Shown here: positions 1-7,163 of the stretch, one piece after another
Position numbering within the stretch: position 1 is the first letter of the stretch
How the letters are laid out: each line of letters begins with the position of its first letter
From: Aurantiacibacter arachoides
GTDB taxonomy: Bacteria; Pseudomonadota; Alphaproteobacteria; Sphingomonadales; Sphingomonadaceae
Reading direction: 5' to 3'
Assembly (NCBI RefSeq): GCF_009827335.1
Contig: NZ_WTYH01000001.1
Span: 930,001 to 994,000 of the forward strand
DNA: 64,000 bases
Translations under genes and position numbers: made by a program
The notes under the pieces: model-generated
What the model was told of the DNA's origin: nothing
Database searches by the model: none
What the model saw: the letters and a program-made list of their open reading frames with translations, nothing else

Positions 1-464
1 ATTTTCCCGTGCTGGTGCTGACCGCGCGCGATTCGTGGAGCGACAAGGTGGCGGGGCTGGATGCCGGTGCCGACGATTACCTCGCCAAGCCGTTCCAGAC
101 CGAGGAACTGATCGCCCGTCTGCGCGCGCTGATCCGCCGGGCGAGCGGCAATGCCAGCAGCGAGTTGACCGCCGGCCCCGTGCGGCTGGATACACGGTCG
201 GGCCGCGTCACCCTGGCGGGGGAGCCGGTCAAGCTGACAGCGCAGGAATACAAGCTGCTGAGCTATCTCATGCACCACAAGGGCAAGGTCGTCAGCCGCA
301 CCGAGCTGATCGAGCATATCTACGACCAGGATTTCGACCGTGATTCGAACACCATCGAGGTTTTCGTCACGCGAATTCGCAAGAAACTCGGCGCAGATGT
401 GATAACGACGATCCGTGGCCTCGGTTACAGCCTCGACGACCCCGACGAAGCTCCGCGCGAGTAA
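1..464 (+). CDS. OmpR-family response regulator, C-terminal part (5' end outside window)
   Basis: The reading frame is open at the left edge (first full codon at base 3) and stops at 462-464. What remains is the end of a receiver domain, with the conserved VLTARD strand, a GADDYLAKPF segment holding the receiver Lys, and then a winged-helix DNA-binding domain with SRTELIEHIYD, the recognition-helix region VFVTRIRKKL and the terminal wing hairpin IRGLGYSL. This is the OmpR/PhoB class of transcription factor, phosphorylated on an Asp lying before the window. The sensor kinase gene that follows overlaps it or nearly so, so the two form a two-component pair. The kinase resembles PhoQ, so PhoP is a reasonable guess, but the target genes cannot be read from the sequence. 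Confidence 0.93.
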   Translation, partial: FPVLVLTARDSWSDKVAGLDAGADDYLAKPFQTEELIARLRALIRRASGNASSELTAGPVRLDTRSGRVTLAGEPVKLTAQEYKLLSYLMHHKGKVVSRTELIEHIYDQDFDRDSNTIEVFVTRIRKKLGADVITTIRGLGYSLDDPDEAPRE

Positions 465-1890
465 ACGCGCTGCAGCCGATGCGGAACGCGCCACCACCGA
501 GGCGGAAGCCGCGGTGGAGGTTGCCGCGCGTGACGTGAAGGCGCCGCACACCGGCAGCCTTTCGCGCCGGATGATGCTGATTGCAGCCGTGTGGATCGTG
601 CTGCTGCTTTCCATCGGCGGTATCGCGCTCGACCGGGTGCTGACCAACCAGTTGCGTAGCGAATTCGACAGCCGCCTGCTGATCCCGCTCAATGCCATGC
701 TGCGCTCTGCCGATCTCGATCCGTTCGGAGAGGTGCGCTTCAACTCGATCCTGGGCGACCAGAGCTATCTCGAACCCGGCAGCGGTTCCTACTGGCAGAT
801 CAGCGGAGAGGGCCATGAACCCTGGCCGAGCCGCAGCCTGTGGGACGACCGGCTGATGGTGCGCGATGTGAACGCGGTGGAGCCCGTATTCTACGACAGC
901 GACCAGTTCGAGGACGAGCCGCTACGGATGGTCCAGCGTTCCATCCAGCTGCCGGGCAGCGACGTGCGTTGGCAATTTGTCGTGGCGCAGAAGCGTTCGG
1001 ATCTCGACGACCAGATCGCACAGGTGCGCGGCACCTTGGTCTGGGCTTTCGTCATCCTGGGCGCGGGCCTGTTCCTGATGGTGGCGGCGCAGACGTGGTA
1101 CGGGCTCGGTCCGCTCAGGCGCATTCGCCGCGCGATCGTGCGGATGCGCTCCACCGGCACCAATCGCGTGACCGAGCCGCTGCCGCTGGAGGTGCAACCG
1201 ATGGTCGAGGAGTTGAACGCGCTGCTCGCCCATTCGGAAAAACAGGCGGAAGAGGCGCGCACCCATGCGGGCAACCTCGCCCATGCCCTGAAGACCCCGC
1301 TGACCGTGCTCAACAACGCCGCCCATGCCCACGCGCCCGATCTGGACGAGACCGTGCTGCGTGAATCCGACACCATGCAGCGCCATGTCGATCATCACCT
1401 CGCGCGCGCGCGGGCGGTGGGGCGCCGCGCCACCGGCTTGTCGCGCACCAGCGCGATGGAAAGCGCCGAGGGGGTCGAGCGCGCCGTATCGCGGCTTTAT
1501 CACCACGTCCGCTTCGACCTCACCGGATCACGCAACAGCGAGGTGGCGGTGGAGCGACAGGACCTCGACGAACTGCTCGGCAACCTCATCGAGAACGCTG
1601 CCAAGTACGGCGGGGGCAGCGTGTTCGTCACCATCGACGCAGAGCCGGAACGGGCCGAGTGCGTGGTGTGGATCGAGGACGATGGCATGGGCATCCCGGA
1701 AAAGGAGCGGGACGCGATTTTCGGGCGCGGCGCGCGGCTGGACACCGGCAAGCCCGGCACGGGCCTCGGCCTTGCCATCGTGCGGGACGTGGCGGAAATC
1801 TATGGCGGCACGGTGACGCTGCACGAGAGCGAGGACCTGGGAGGCCTGCTGGTGAAGCTGATCCTGCCGCGCGCTGCGACGGCTGGCTGA
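415..1890 (+). CDS. Sensor histidine kinase (PhoQ-like)
   Basis: Inner-membrane sensor kinase partner of the preceding regulator. Numbered from the GTG at 415: transmembrane segment at about 53-72, a periplasmic sensor domain of about 135 residues, a second transmembrane segment at about 207-227, a HAMP linker, a dimerization helix with the phospho-acceptor His290 in NLAHALKTPL, then an HATPase_c domain with N-box NLIENAAKYGG (about 390-400), G1 box DDGMGIP and G2 box GTGLGLAI. The start is uncertain. GTG 415 would overlap the regulator by 50 bp; an in-frame GTG at 514 or ATG at 571 would remove the Ala/Glu-rich cytoplasmic leader and keep all domains. PhoQ-type kinases sense divalent cations or envelope stress; the ligand here is unknown. 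Confidence 0.92.
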   Translation: MASVTASTTPTKLRASKRAAADAERATTEAEAAVEVAARDVKAPHTGSLSRRMMLIAAVWIVLLLSIGGIALDRVLTNQLRSEFDSRLLIPLNAMLRSADLDPFGEVRFNSILGDQSYLEPGSGSYWQISGEGHEPWPSRSLWDDRLMVRDVNAVEPVFYDSDQFEDEPLRMVQRSIQLPGSDVRWQFVVAQKRSDLDDQIAQVRGTLVWAFVILGAGLFLMVAAQTWYGLGPLRRIRRAIVRMRSTGTNRVTEPLPLEVQPMVEELNALLAHSEKQAEEARTHAGNLAHALKTPLTVLNNAAHAHAPDLDETVLRESDTMQRHVDHHLARARAVGRRATGLSRTSAMESAEGVERAVSRLYHHVRFDLTGSRNSEVAVERQDLDELLGNLIENAAKYGGGSVFVTIDAEPERAECVVWIEDDGMGIPEKERDAIFGRGARLDTGKPGTGLGLAIVRDVAEIYGGTVTLHESEDLGGLLVKLILPRAATAG

Positions 1891-1988
1891 CGCCAGATCA
1901 GCGTCAGGGCGCCCTTCGCCCGCGTTCAGTCGTGGTGCAGCTTACCTTTTGTAACACGCTGTCAACAAACGGCAATTGCTGGAGAGAT

Positions 1989-2789
1989 ATGATGACGACG
2001 CGCTTCATGGGCGTAGTCCTCGCCACGGCGGCAGCGCTGGGGCTTGGAGCCTGCACCACCTACGACGATTACGGCTATCCCTCCACAAGCGTTTCCGTGG
2101 GTGTCGGTATCGGCTCCGGTTACGGATACGGTTCGCGCTCCGGCTACGGCTACGGCTCGCCGTATTATGGCTGGTACGACGACTACTATTATCCCGGCAT
2201 CGGCTACTACGTCTACGACCGCTATGGCTCGCGCTATCGCTGGTCGGACCGGCATCGGTCCTACTGGGAAGGGCGGCGCGCCGGCCATCGTGACTATCGC
2301 GCCCACTGGGATGGCTACAACGGCCCGCATCGCTATCGCGATATGCCCCGCTACGGCGACTACCAGCGCGGAGGAGATCGTCGCCGCGATGGCGACTGGC
2401 GTGGACGGGATCAGCGCCGCGACGGCGGACGCGATGGTGACTGGCGGGGAAGAGATCAGCGCCGCGATGGTAACCGAGACGGCGATTGGCGCGGCCGCGA
2501 TGGACGCCGGGGCGATGCGGGAGATGGCCGATACGCGGGTCGTCCCGAGGGCGGGGATCGCCGCGGTGGCTACGGTGGGCGGCCGCCTCAGGGCCAACCG
2601 CAGCAAGCCCGGCCTCAGCAGGGCCGACCGCAGCAGGCTCAGCCGCAGCAGGCCCGACCGCAGCAAGCGCGTCCGCAACAGGCGCGTCCCGAGCGTGCCG
2701 AACCCCGGCCGGAACGTGCGCGCCCCGAACGCGCTCGCCCCAGTCGGGATCGCGGCGATACCTCGCGCCCGGACCGTCAGCCGGAATAG
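1989..2789 (+). CDS. Repeat-rich lipoprotein, Tyr/Gly-rich then Arg/Asp/Gln-rich
   Basis: A 266-residue protein of unknown function. The N-terminus is a lipoprotein signal with lipobox LGAC (Cys22), preceded by a GGAGAG ribosome site at 1981, which decides this start inside a longer open frame. After the Cys comes a region of about 70 residues of Gly-Tyr repeats and poly-Tyr patches, a WSDRHRSYWEGRR segment, three near-identical arginine/aspartate repeats of the form RRDG..DGDWRGRDQ, and a tail of PQQARP repeats ending in PERARP units. The composition is strongly basic and low-complexity. It follows the two-component pair by about 100 bp, so it may be a target of that system (inference). It could bind anionic envelope polymers or metals; no catalytic motif is visible. 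Confidence 0.8.
   Translation: MMTTRFMGVVLATAAALGLGACTTYDDYGYPSTSVSVGVGIGSGYGYGSRSGYGYGSPYYGWYDDYYYPGIGYYVYDRYGSRYRWSDRHRSYWEGRRAGHRDYRAHWDGYNGPHRYRDMPRYGDYQRGGDRRRDGDWRGRDQRRDGGRDGDWRGRDQRRDGNRDGDWRGRDGRRGDAGDGRYAGRPEGGDRRGGYGGRPPQGQPQQARPQQGRPQQAQPQQARPQQARPQQARPERAEPRPERARPERARPSRDRGDTSRPDRQPE
2377..2510 (+). repeat. In-gene tandem repeats coding RRDG..DGDWRGRDQ
   Basis: Three imperfect copies of a unit of about 40-50 bp inside the lipoprotein gene, coding an Arg/Asp/Gly/Trp motif. The copies differ mostly at third codon positions, so they are held at protein level. Confidence 0.7.
2597..2689 (+). repeat. In-gene tandem repeats coding PQQ(A/G)RP
   Basis: A run of about six 15-bp units coding Pro-Gln-Gln-Ala/Gly-Arg/Gln near the C-terminus of the same lipoprotein. 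Such short in-frame units can vary in number by slippage. Confidence 0.7.
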
Positions 2790-2816
2790 CATTCCATACA
2801 TCAGGCGCGCCTGCGG

Positions 2817-3116
2817 CTAGCCGCGGCGCGCCTGGTTGTGATGCCGGATGACCTCTTCGATGACGAAGCGAATGAACTTTTCGCTGAACTCGGGGTCGAG
2901 GTCCGCCTCGACCGCCAGCCTGCGCAACCGCTCGATCTGCGCGGCTTCACGCCCGGGATCGGCGGGCGGCAGGTGGTTTTCCGCCTTGTAGGCACCCACG
3001 GCCTGGGTGATGCGAAAGCGTTCGGCCAGCATGTGGACCAGCGCGGCGTCGATGTTGTCGATGCTCTTGCGATAGCCTGCAAGAATTGGGTCGTCGGCGG
3101 GATCCGGCTGGCTCAT
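2817..3116 (-). CDS. Chorismate mutase (AroQ type)
   Basis: A 99-residue all-helical protein of the AroQ chorismate mutase family, which converts chorismate to prephenate on the way to Phe and Tyr. Visible family features are the first-helix pattern YRKSIDNIDAALVHMLAERF, the AVGAYK segment with the active-site Lys, and the ADPGREAAQ segment with the second active-site Arg. The ATG at 3116 is preferred; the frame extends 12 codons further only to a TTG. It diverges from the polyprenyl synthase gene with about 65 bp between starts. It is a monofunctional mutase with no fused prephenate dehydratase or DAHP synthase domain. Confidence 0.9.
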   Translation of the reverse strand: MSQPDPADDPILAGYRKSIDNIDAALVHMLAERFRITQAVGAYKAENHLPPADPGREAAQIERLRRLAVEADLDPEFSEKFIRFVIEEVIRHHNQARRG

Positions 3117-3181
3117 CACCGCTTCAATGCGGCAGAAATCCACGCTTGCCAAGCCGCGCCAGCATCCCCATTGCGGGCGGC

Positions 3182-4204
3182 ATGAGCGACACCGTCGTCC
3201 CCATCAAGCGCGGGCCCGATGCCGGCCTGCCCAGTTTGTCGCCCATCCTCTCGCTTACGGCGACGTCGATGAACGCGGTGAACGCCATCATACTCGACCG
3301 GATGCAGAGCGAGATCCCGCTCATCCCCGCGCTGGCCGGGCACCTGATCGCCGGGGGCGGCAAGCGGATGCGCCCGATGCTGACGCTGGCCGGGGCGGAG
3401 GTGGTCGGTTATCAGGGCACACGCCACCACAAGCTGGCCGCCGCGGTCGAGTTCATCCACACGGCCACCCTCCTGCATGACGACGTGGTGGACGGCAGCG
3501 AAACGCGCCGGGGCAAGGAGACGGCCAACATCGTGTTTGGCAACCCCGCCACCGTGCTGGTTGGCGACTTCCTGTTCAGCCGCGCGTTCGAACTGATGGT
3601 GGAGGACGGCAGCCTCAAGGTGCTCAAGATTCTTTCTGGCGCCAGCGCGATCATCGCCCAGGGCGAGGTCGATCAGTTGACTGCGCAGCGCCGGATCGAG
3701 ACCAGCGAGGAGCGCTATCTCAACATCATCGGTGCCAAGACCGCCGCCCTGTTCGCCGCCGCCAGCCGCATCGCCGCCGTTGTCGCCGAGCGGCCCGAGG
3801 CGGAGGAAAAGGCGCTTGACGATTATGGCCGCAATCTCGGCGTCGCCTTTCAACTGGTCGACGATGCGATCGACTACGATTCCGGCACCAGCGAAATGGG
3901 CAAGGACCGCGGCGACGACTTCCGCGAAGGCAAGATGACGCTGCCCGTAATCCTCGCCTACGCCCGCGGCGATGGCGAGGAACGGCGTTTCTGGCAGGAT
4001 GCCATCGCCGGTTTCGCCAACGAGGATGCCGATCTTGCCCAGGCGGTCGAACTGATCCGCCGACACGATTGCGTAACCGCCACCCGCGATCGTGCCCGCC
4101 ACTATGCCGAACGCGCCTGCGATGCGCTCAGCGTGTTTCCCGACAGCGCTGCCCGCCGCGCGATGGTGGATGCGGCAAGGTTCGCGGTGTCGCGAGGATA
4201 TTGA
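3182..4204 (+). CDS. ispB: Long-chain polyprenyl diphosphate synthase
   Basis: A 340-residue trans-isoprenyl diphosphate synthase that extends farnesyl diphosphate with IPP to make the ubiquinone side chain (C40 or C50). The first Asp-rich motif is LLHDDVVD at residues 98-104 and the second is LVDDAIDYD near 225; GGGKRMRP near 58-65 is the substrate-binding block. Ubiquinone-10 is usual in sphingomonads, so decaprenyl is likely, but chain length cannot be read with certainty here. The ATG at 3182 begins MSDTVVP. The next gene, hrpB, starts at or just after this stop. Confidence 0.93.
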   Translation: MSDTVVPIKRGPDAGLPSLSPILSLTATSMNAVNAIILDRMQSEIPLIPALAGHLIAGGGKRMRPMLTLAGAEVVGYQGTRHHKLAAAVEFIHTATLLHDDVVDGSETRRGKETANIVFGNPATVLVGDFLFSRAFELMVEDGSLKVLKILSGASAIIAQGEVDQLTAQRRIETSEERYLNIIGAKTAALFAAASRIAAVVAERPEAEEKALDDYGRNLGVAFQLVDDAIDYDSGTSEMGKDRGDDFREGKMTLPVILAYARGDGEERRFWQDAIAGFANEDADLAQAVELIRRHDCVTATRDRARHYAERACDALSVFPDSAARRAMVDAARFAVSRGY

Positions 4205-4212
4205 GGCGGCAG

Positions 4213-6645
4213 GTGTCGCCCGGCCTTCCGATCCACGCCGTCCTGCCCGATCTGCTCGCTGCTTTGCGCGAGGGCAATTCGGCCGTGCTCGTCGCTCCGC
4301 CCGGTGCGGGCAAGACCACTGCCGTCGCGCCCGCCCTGCTGGCGGAGCCGTGGTGCAAGGGGCAGGTGATCGTCACCAGTCCGCGCCGGATAGCGGCACG
4401 CGCCGCGGCGGAACGCATGGCAGAGATGCTGGGGGAGGCGGCGGGCGAAACGGTGGGCTACATCACCCGGCTCGACAGCAAGCCCGGCAAGCGCATCACC
4501 GTCGTCACCGAGGCCATCCTCGTCAACCGGTTGATGGAGGACCAGGAACTGGCGGGCGTCTCCGCGCTGCTTTTCGACGAGGCGCACGAACGCCATCTCG
4601 ACAGCGATCTGGGCCTGGCGCTGGCGCTGGAGACGCAGGGCGTGCTGCGGCCCGACCTGCGGGTTTGCGTGATGAGCGCCACGATCGATGGCGCGCGGTT
4701 CGCCCGCCTGATGCGCTCTGCCGGGGCCGCTCGCGCGCCGGTGATCGAAAGCGAGGGCAGGGCGTGGCCGCTCGCGATCCGCTGGCTGGGTGCCATGCCC
4801 GAAAAGCGCATCGAGGACGCGATGACATCCGCGGTGCTGACGGCATGGCGGGAGACGGAGGGCGACATCCTCGCCTTTCTTGCCGGCGTGGGCGAGATCG
4901 AACGGGTGCGCGAACGGCTTGTCGAGCGTCTCCCTGCCACCCCCATCCTGCCGCTTCACGGCCAGGTAGAGCCTGCCGCCCAGCGCTCCGCGATCCGCCG
5001 TGACCCTGAGGGTCGGCGGCGCATCGTACTGGCCACCAGCATCGCCGAAACTTCGCTTACGTTGGACGGCGTTTCAGTGGTCGTCGACAGCGGGGTGGCA
5101 CGGCACGCCGAGTTCGACCGCGCGGCGGGCACCACGCACCTCGTCACGCGCAGGGCCAGCCGGGCGGCAGCGGCGCAGCGGGCAGGGCGAGCGGCGCGGC
5201 AGGGGCCGGGTACGGCCTTCTGCTTGTGGGAGGAGGGCGGCCACGCCGGACGACCCGAATTCGACGTGCCGGAAATGCTCGCCGCCGATCTGGCTCCCCT
5301 GGTGCTCGGCCTGGCGCGGTGGGGCGTGCAGAATCCCGCCAGCCTGCAATGGCTCGACGCGCCGCCGGAACCCTCCATCGCCAGCGCACACTCGCGCCTC
5401 GAGGCGATGGGCGCGCTGCGTCCGGCAGGTTCGCTTACCCCGCTTGGCGAGCGGATCGCTGCGCTGCCGATGGAGCCGTGGCAGGCGGCCATGCTGCTTG
5501 CCGGCGCGCAAGCGGGCGAAGCGGCGTTGGCAGCACGGCTGGCGGTGCTGTTGCAGGAACGCGGCCTTGGCGGACGCTCGGACGATCTGGAAGCGCGGCT
5601 GGCGCGGTGGGAGGGCGATCGTTCGGCCAGGGCAAATTCGGCGCGGCGGCTGGCCGATGGCTGGGCACGGCGGGCCGCCGCTCTCGTGCCTGCAACCGCC
5701 TCGCGATCCAACGCGGGTTTGCTGCTCGCTGCCGGACGGCCGGAGATGCTGGCGAAGCGGCGCGATGCCTCTGGCGAGAACTGGGTTTCGGCAGGCGGGC
5801 GAGGCTACGGTCTCGACCCGGCATCTCCGCTGGCGAGGGCGGAATGGCTGGCGATCGGCGATGCCCAGGGGCAGACAAAGGGCGCACGCATCACCGCCGC
5901 CATCGCGCTGACGCAGGCCGAGGTCGAGCGGCATTGCGGCCACCTGATCGAAGCGCGCACCGTGGCCCGATGGAACGAGGTCGATCAGCGCGTCGAAGCC
6001 CGGCGCGAGAGGCGGCTGGGCGCGATCACGCTGGCGAGCGGCCCCGATCCAGATCCCGATCACCGGGTGATTGTGGACATGCTTGTGGAAAAGGCGTTGG
6101 CGGACCTGGGAAAACGCCTTCCGCCCGACCTCCTTGCACGCGCCGGCTTCGCTCGTGTGCCGCTGGACGAGGCGGTGCTGGCCACCCGCGCGGAGGATTG
6201 GCTTGTCCCGCTGCTCGACAAGCGGAGGGACCTCGACCTGCCGCCCGCTCGCTTTGCCGAGGCGGCGCTCGGCCTGCTGTCGTGGGAGGAGCGCCAGGCG
6301 CTCGATGCGCGCGCCCCGCGCCAGTTCACCAGCCCTGCGGGCACCAGCCACGCCATCGATTATGCCAGCGCCCAGGCGCCAAGTGCCGAATTGCGGGTTC
6401 AGGCGCTGTTCGGGCTGGACCGGCATCCGTTGATCGGGTCGACCCCGCTGCTGCTCAGGCTGACCGACCCCGGCGGCAAGCCGATGCAGGCGACCCGCGA
6501 CCTGCCTGGCTTCTGGCGCGGATCGTGGGCCGACGTGCGCAAGGCAGGCAAGAGCCGTTATCCCAAGCATCGCTGGCCCGAGGAGCCCTGGGCCGAGGCG
6601 CCGAGCCTCAAGACCAAAAACGCCTTCAAAAATGCCGGCGGGTGA
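4213..6645 (+). CDS. hrpB: ATP-dependent helicase HrpB
   Basis: An 810-residue DEAH-box helicase, the usual length for HrpB. Motifs in order: Walker A APPGAGKTT (about 28-36), motif II DEAH at 122-125, motif III VMSATID, then in the second RecA domain LATSIAETSLT and QRAGRAARQGPG (motif VI), followed by helicase-associated domains and the HrpB C-terminal domain ending in a basic, Trp-containing segment (FWRGSWADVRK, YPKHRWPEEPW). Its exact cellular role is unclear in the family. GTG 4213 has a GAGG six bases upstream; TTG 4201, overlapping the ispB stop, is the alternative. The close spacing implies co-transcription with ispB. Confidence 0.93.
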   Translation: MSPGLPIHAVLPDLLAALREGNSAVLVAPPGAGKTTAVAPALLAEPWCKGQVIVTSPRRIAARAAAERMAEMLGEAAGETVGYITRLDSKPGKRITVVTEAILVNRLMEDQELAGVSALLFDEAHERHLDSDLGLALALETQGVLRPDLRVCVMSATIDGARFARLMRSAGAARAPVIESEGRAWPLAIRWLGAMPEKRIEDAMTSAVLTAWRETEGDILAFLAGVGEIERVRERLVERLPATPILPLHGQVEPAAQRSAIRRDPEGRRRIVLATSIAETSLTLDGVSVVVDSGVARHAEFDRAAGTTHLVTRRASRAAAAQRAGRAARQGPGTAFCLWEEGGHAGRPEFDVPEMLAADLAPLVLGLARWGVQNPASLQWLDAPPEPSIASAHSRLEAMGALRPAGSLTPLGERIAALPMEPWQAAMLLAGAQAGEAALAARLAVLLQERGLGGRSDDLEARLARWEGDRSARANSARRLADGWARRAAALVPATASRSNAGLLLAAGRPEMLAKRRDASGENWVSAGGRGYGLDPASPLARAEWLAIGDAQGQTKGARITAAIALTQAEVERHCGHLIEARTVARWNEVDQRVEARRERRLGAITLASGPDPDPDHRVIVDMLVEKALADLGKRLPPDLLARAGFARVPLDEAVLATRAEDWLVPLLDKRRDLDLPPARFAEAALGLLSWEERQALDARAPRQFTSPAGTSHAIDYASAQAPSAELRVQALFGLDRHPLIGSTPLLLRLTDPGGKPMQATRDLPGFWRGSWADVRKAGKSRYPKHRWPEEPWAEAPSLKTKNAFKNAGG

Positions 6646-6660
6646 ATTACTGGCAAGTGC

Positions 6661-6942
6661 ATGACCCAGGCCCGCATCTACAAGCGTCCGAAAACAGCCA
6701 TGCAATCGGGCAAGGCCCTGACCGACCAGTGGGTGCTCGATTTCGCCCCCGCTGAGGCCAGGCGACCCGATCCACTGATGGGCTGGGCCGGCAGCGGCGA
6801 TACGCAAAGCCAGGTCCAGCTCAAGTTCGCAACCTGCCAGGCGGCGCAGGCCTATGCCGAAAAGCACGGCATTGACGCCCGCGTGCACACCGTTCCGGCC
6901 AAGAAGCTGAAGATACAGGCCTACGCCGACAATTTCCGGTAG
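6661..6942 (+). CDS. NADH dehydrogenase accessory subunit, NDUFS4-like (ETC complex I subunit)
   Basis: A 93-residue protein of the ETC complex I conserved-region family, the bacterial relative of mitochondrial NDUFS4 (18 kDa). The family pattern is visible: an ARIYKRPKTAMQSG start, WVLDFAP, a GWAGSGDT loop, the LKFATCQAAQAYAEKHG helix and an AYADNFR end. It sits peripherally on complex I of alphaproteobacteria and mitochondria, stabilizing the NADH-oxidizing arm. The gene is 15 bp behind hrpB, away from any nuo operon in this window. Confidence 0.92.
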   Translation: MTQARIYKRPKTAMQSGKALTDQWVLDFAPAEARRPDPLMGWAGSGDTQSQVQLKFATCQAAQAYAEKHGIDARVHTVPAKKLKIQAYADNFR

Positions 6943-6983
6943 GCGTAACGGGCGGGCCCGGCTCGCCTGGCGCACTTCGCCAC

Positions 6984-7012
6984 TTGCAAGAGCATGGCTT
7001 GCCCGCCATATG
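6984..7012 (+). promoter_or_regulatory. Candidate promoter of the SRP RNA gene
   Basis: TTGCAA at 6984-6989, a 17-bp spacer and CATATG at 7007-7012. The predicted transcription start (about 7020) coincides with the first base of the SRP RNA helix, which is the main support for this call. Confidence 0.45.
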
Positions 7013-7019
7013 ACCGCCC

Positions 7020-7109
7020 GGGAGTCGGGTGGACGTTCGCGTCTGCTCACCGGGTCAGATCCGGAAGGAAGCAGCCCAGGTAGATGGCAGCGGGTCGCTC
7101 GGCTCCTTT
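7020..7109 (+). ncRNA. ffs: Signal recognition particle RNA (4.5S, small bacterial type)
   Basis: The conserved domain IV core is unmistakable: GGTCAGATCCGGAAGGAAGC with the GGAA tetraloop and the AGCAGCC asymmetric loop. The flanking sequences GGAGTCGGGTG (7021-7031) and CGCTCGGCTCC (7096-7106) pair along 11 positions, counting G-U pairs, to close the long hairpin, and a short T-run follows at 7107. The RNA binds Ffh and, through FtsY (also in this window), directs nascent membrane proteins to the translocon. It lies directly upstream of dnaX. An open reading frame in frame with dnaX runs through it and should not be taken as the dnaX start. Confidence 0.95.
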
Positions 7110-7163
7110 ATCCCCCGCATTGTTGCAATGACATTCGCCGGCCCAGGCCCTACCTTTGCCGAC

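Noticed and set aside
2377..2689. Non-coding repeat array or mobile element at the lipoprotein gene
   Set aside because: The repeats stay in frame and vary at third codon positions, so they code for protein repeats.
1962..2801. Long antisense open frame opposite the repeat lipoprotein
   Set aside because: The repeats on the plus strand, lipobox and ribosome site support the lipoprotein; the antisense frame is a by-product of GC-rich codon bias.
5074..7050. 658-residue antisense open frame over hrpB and the NDUFS4-like gene
   Set aside because: No recognisable motif; it mirrors conserved helicase codons and crosses two clear genes.
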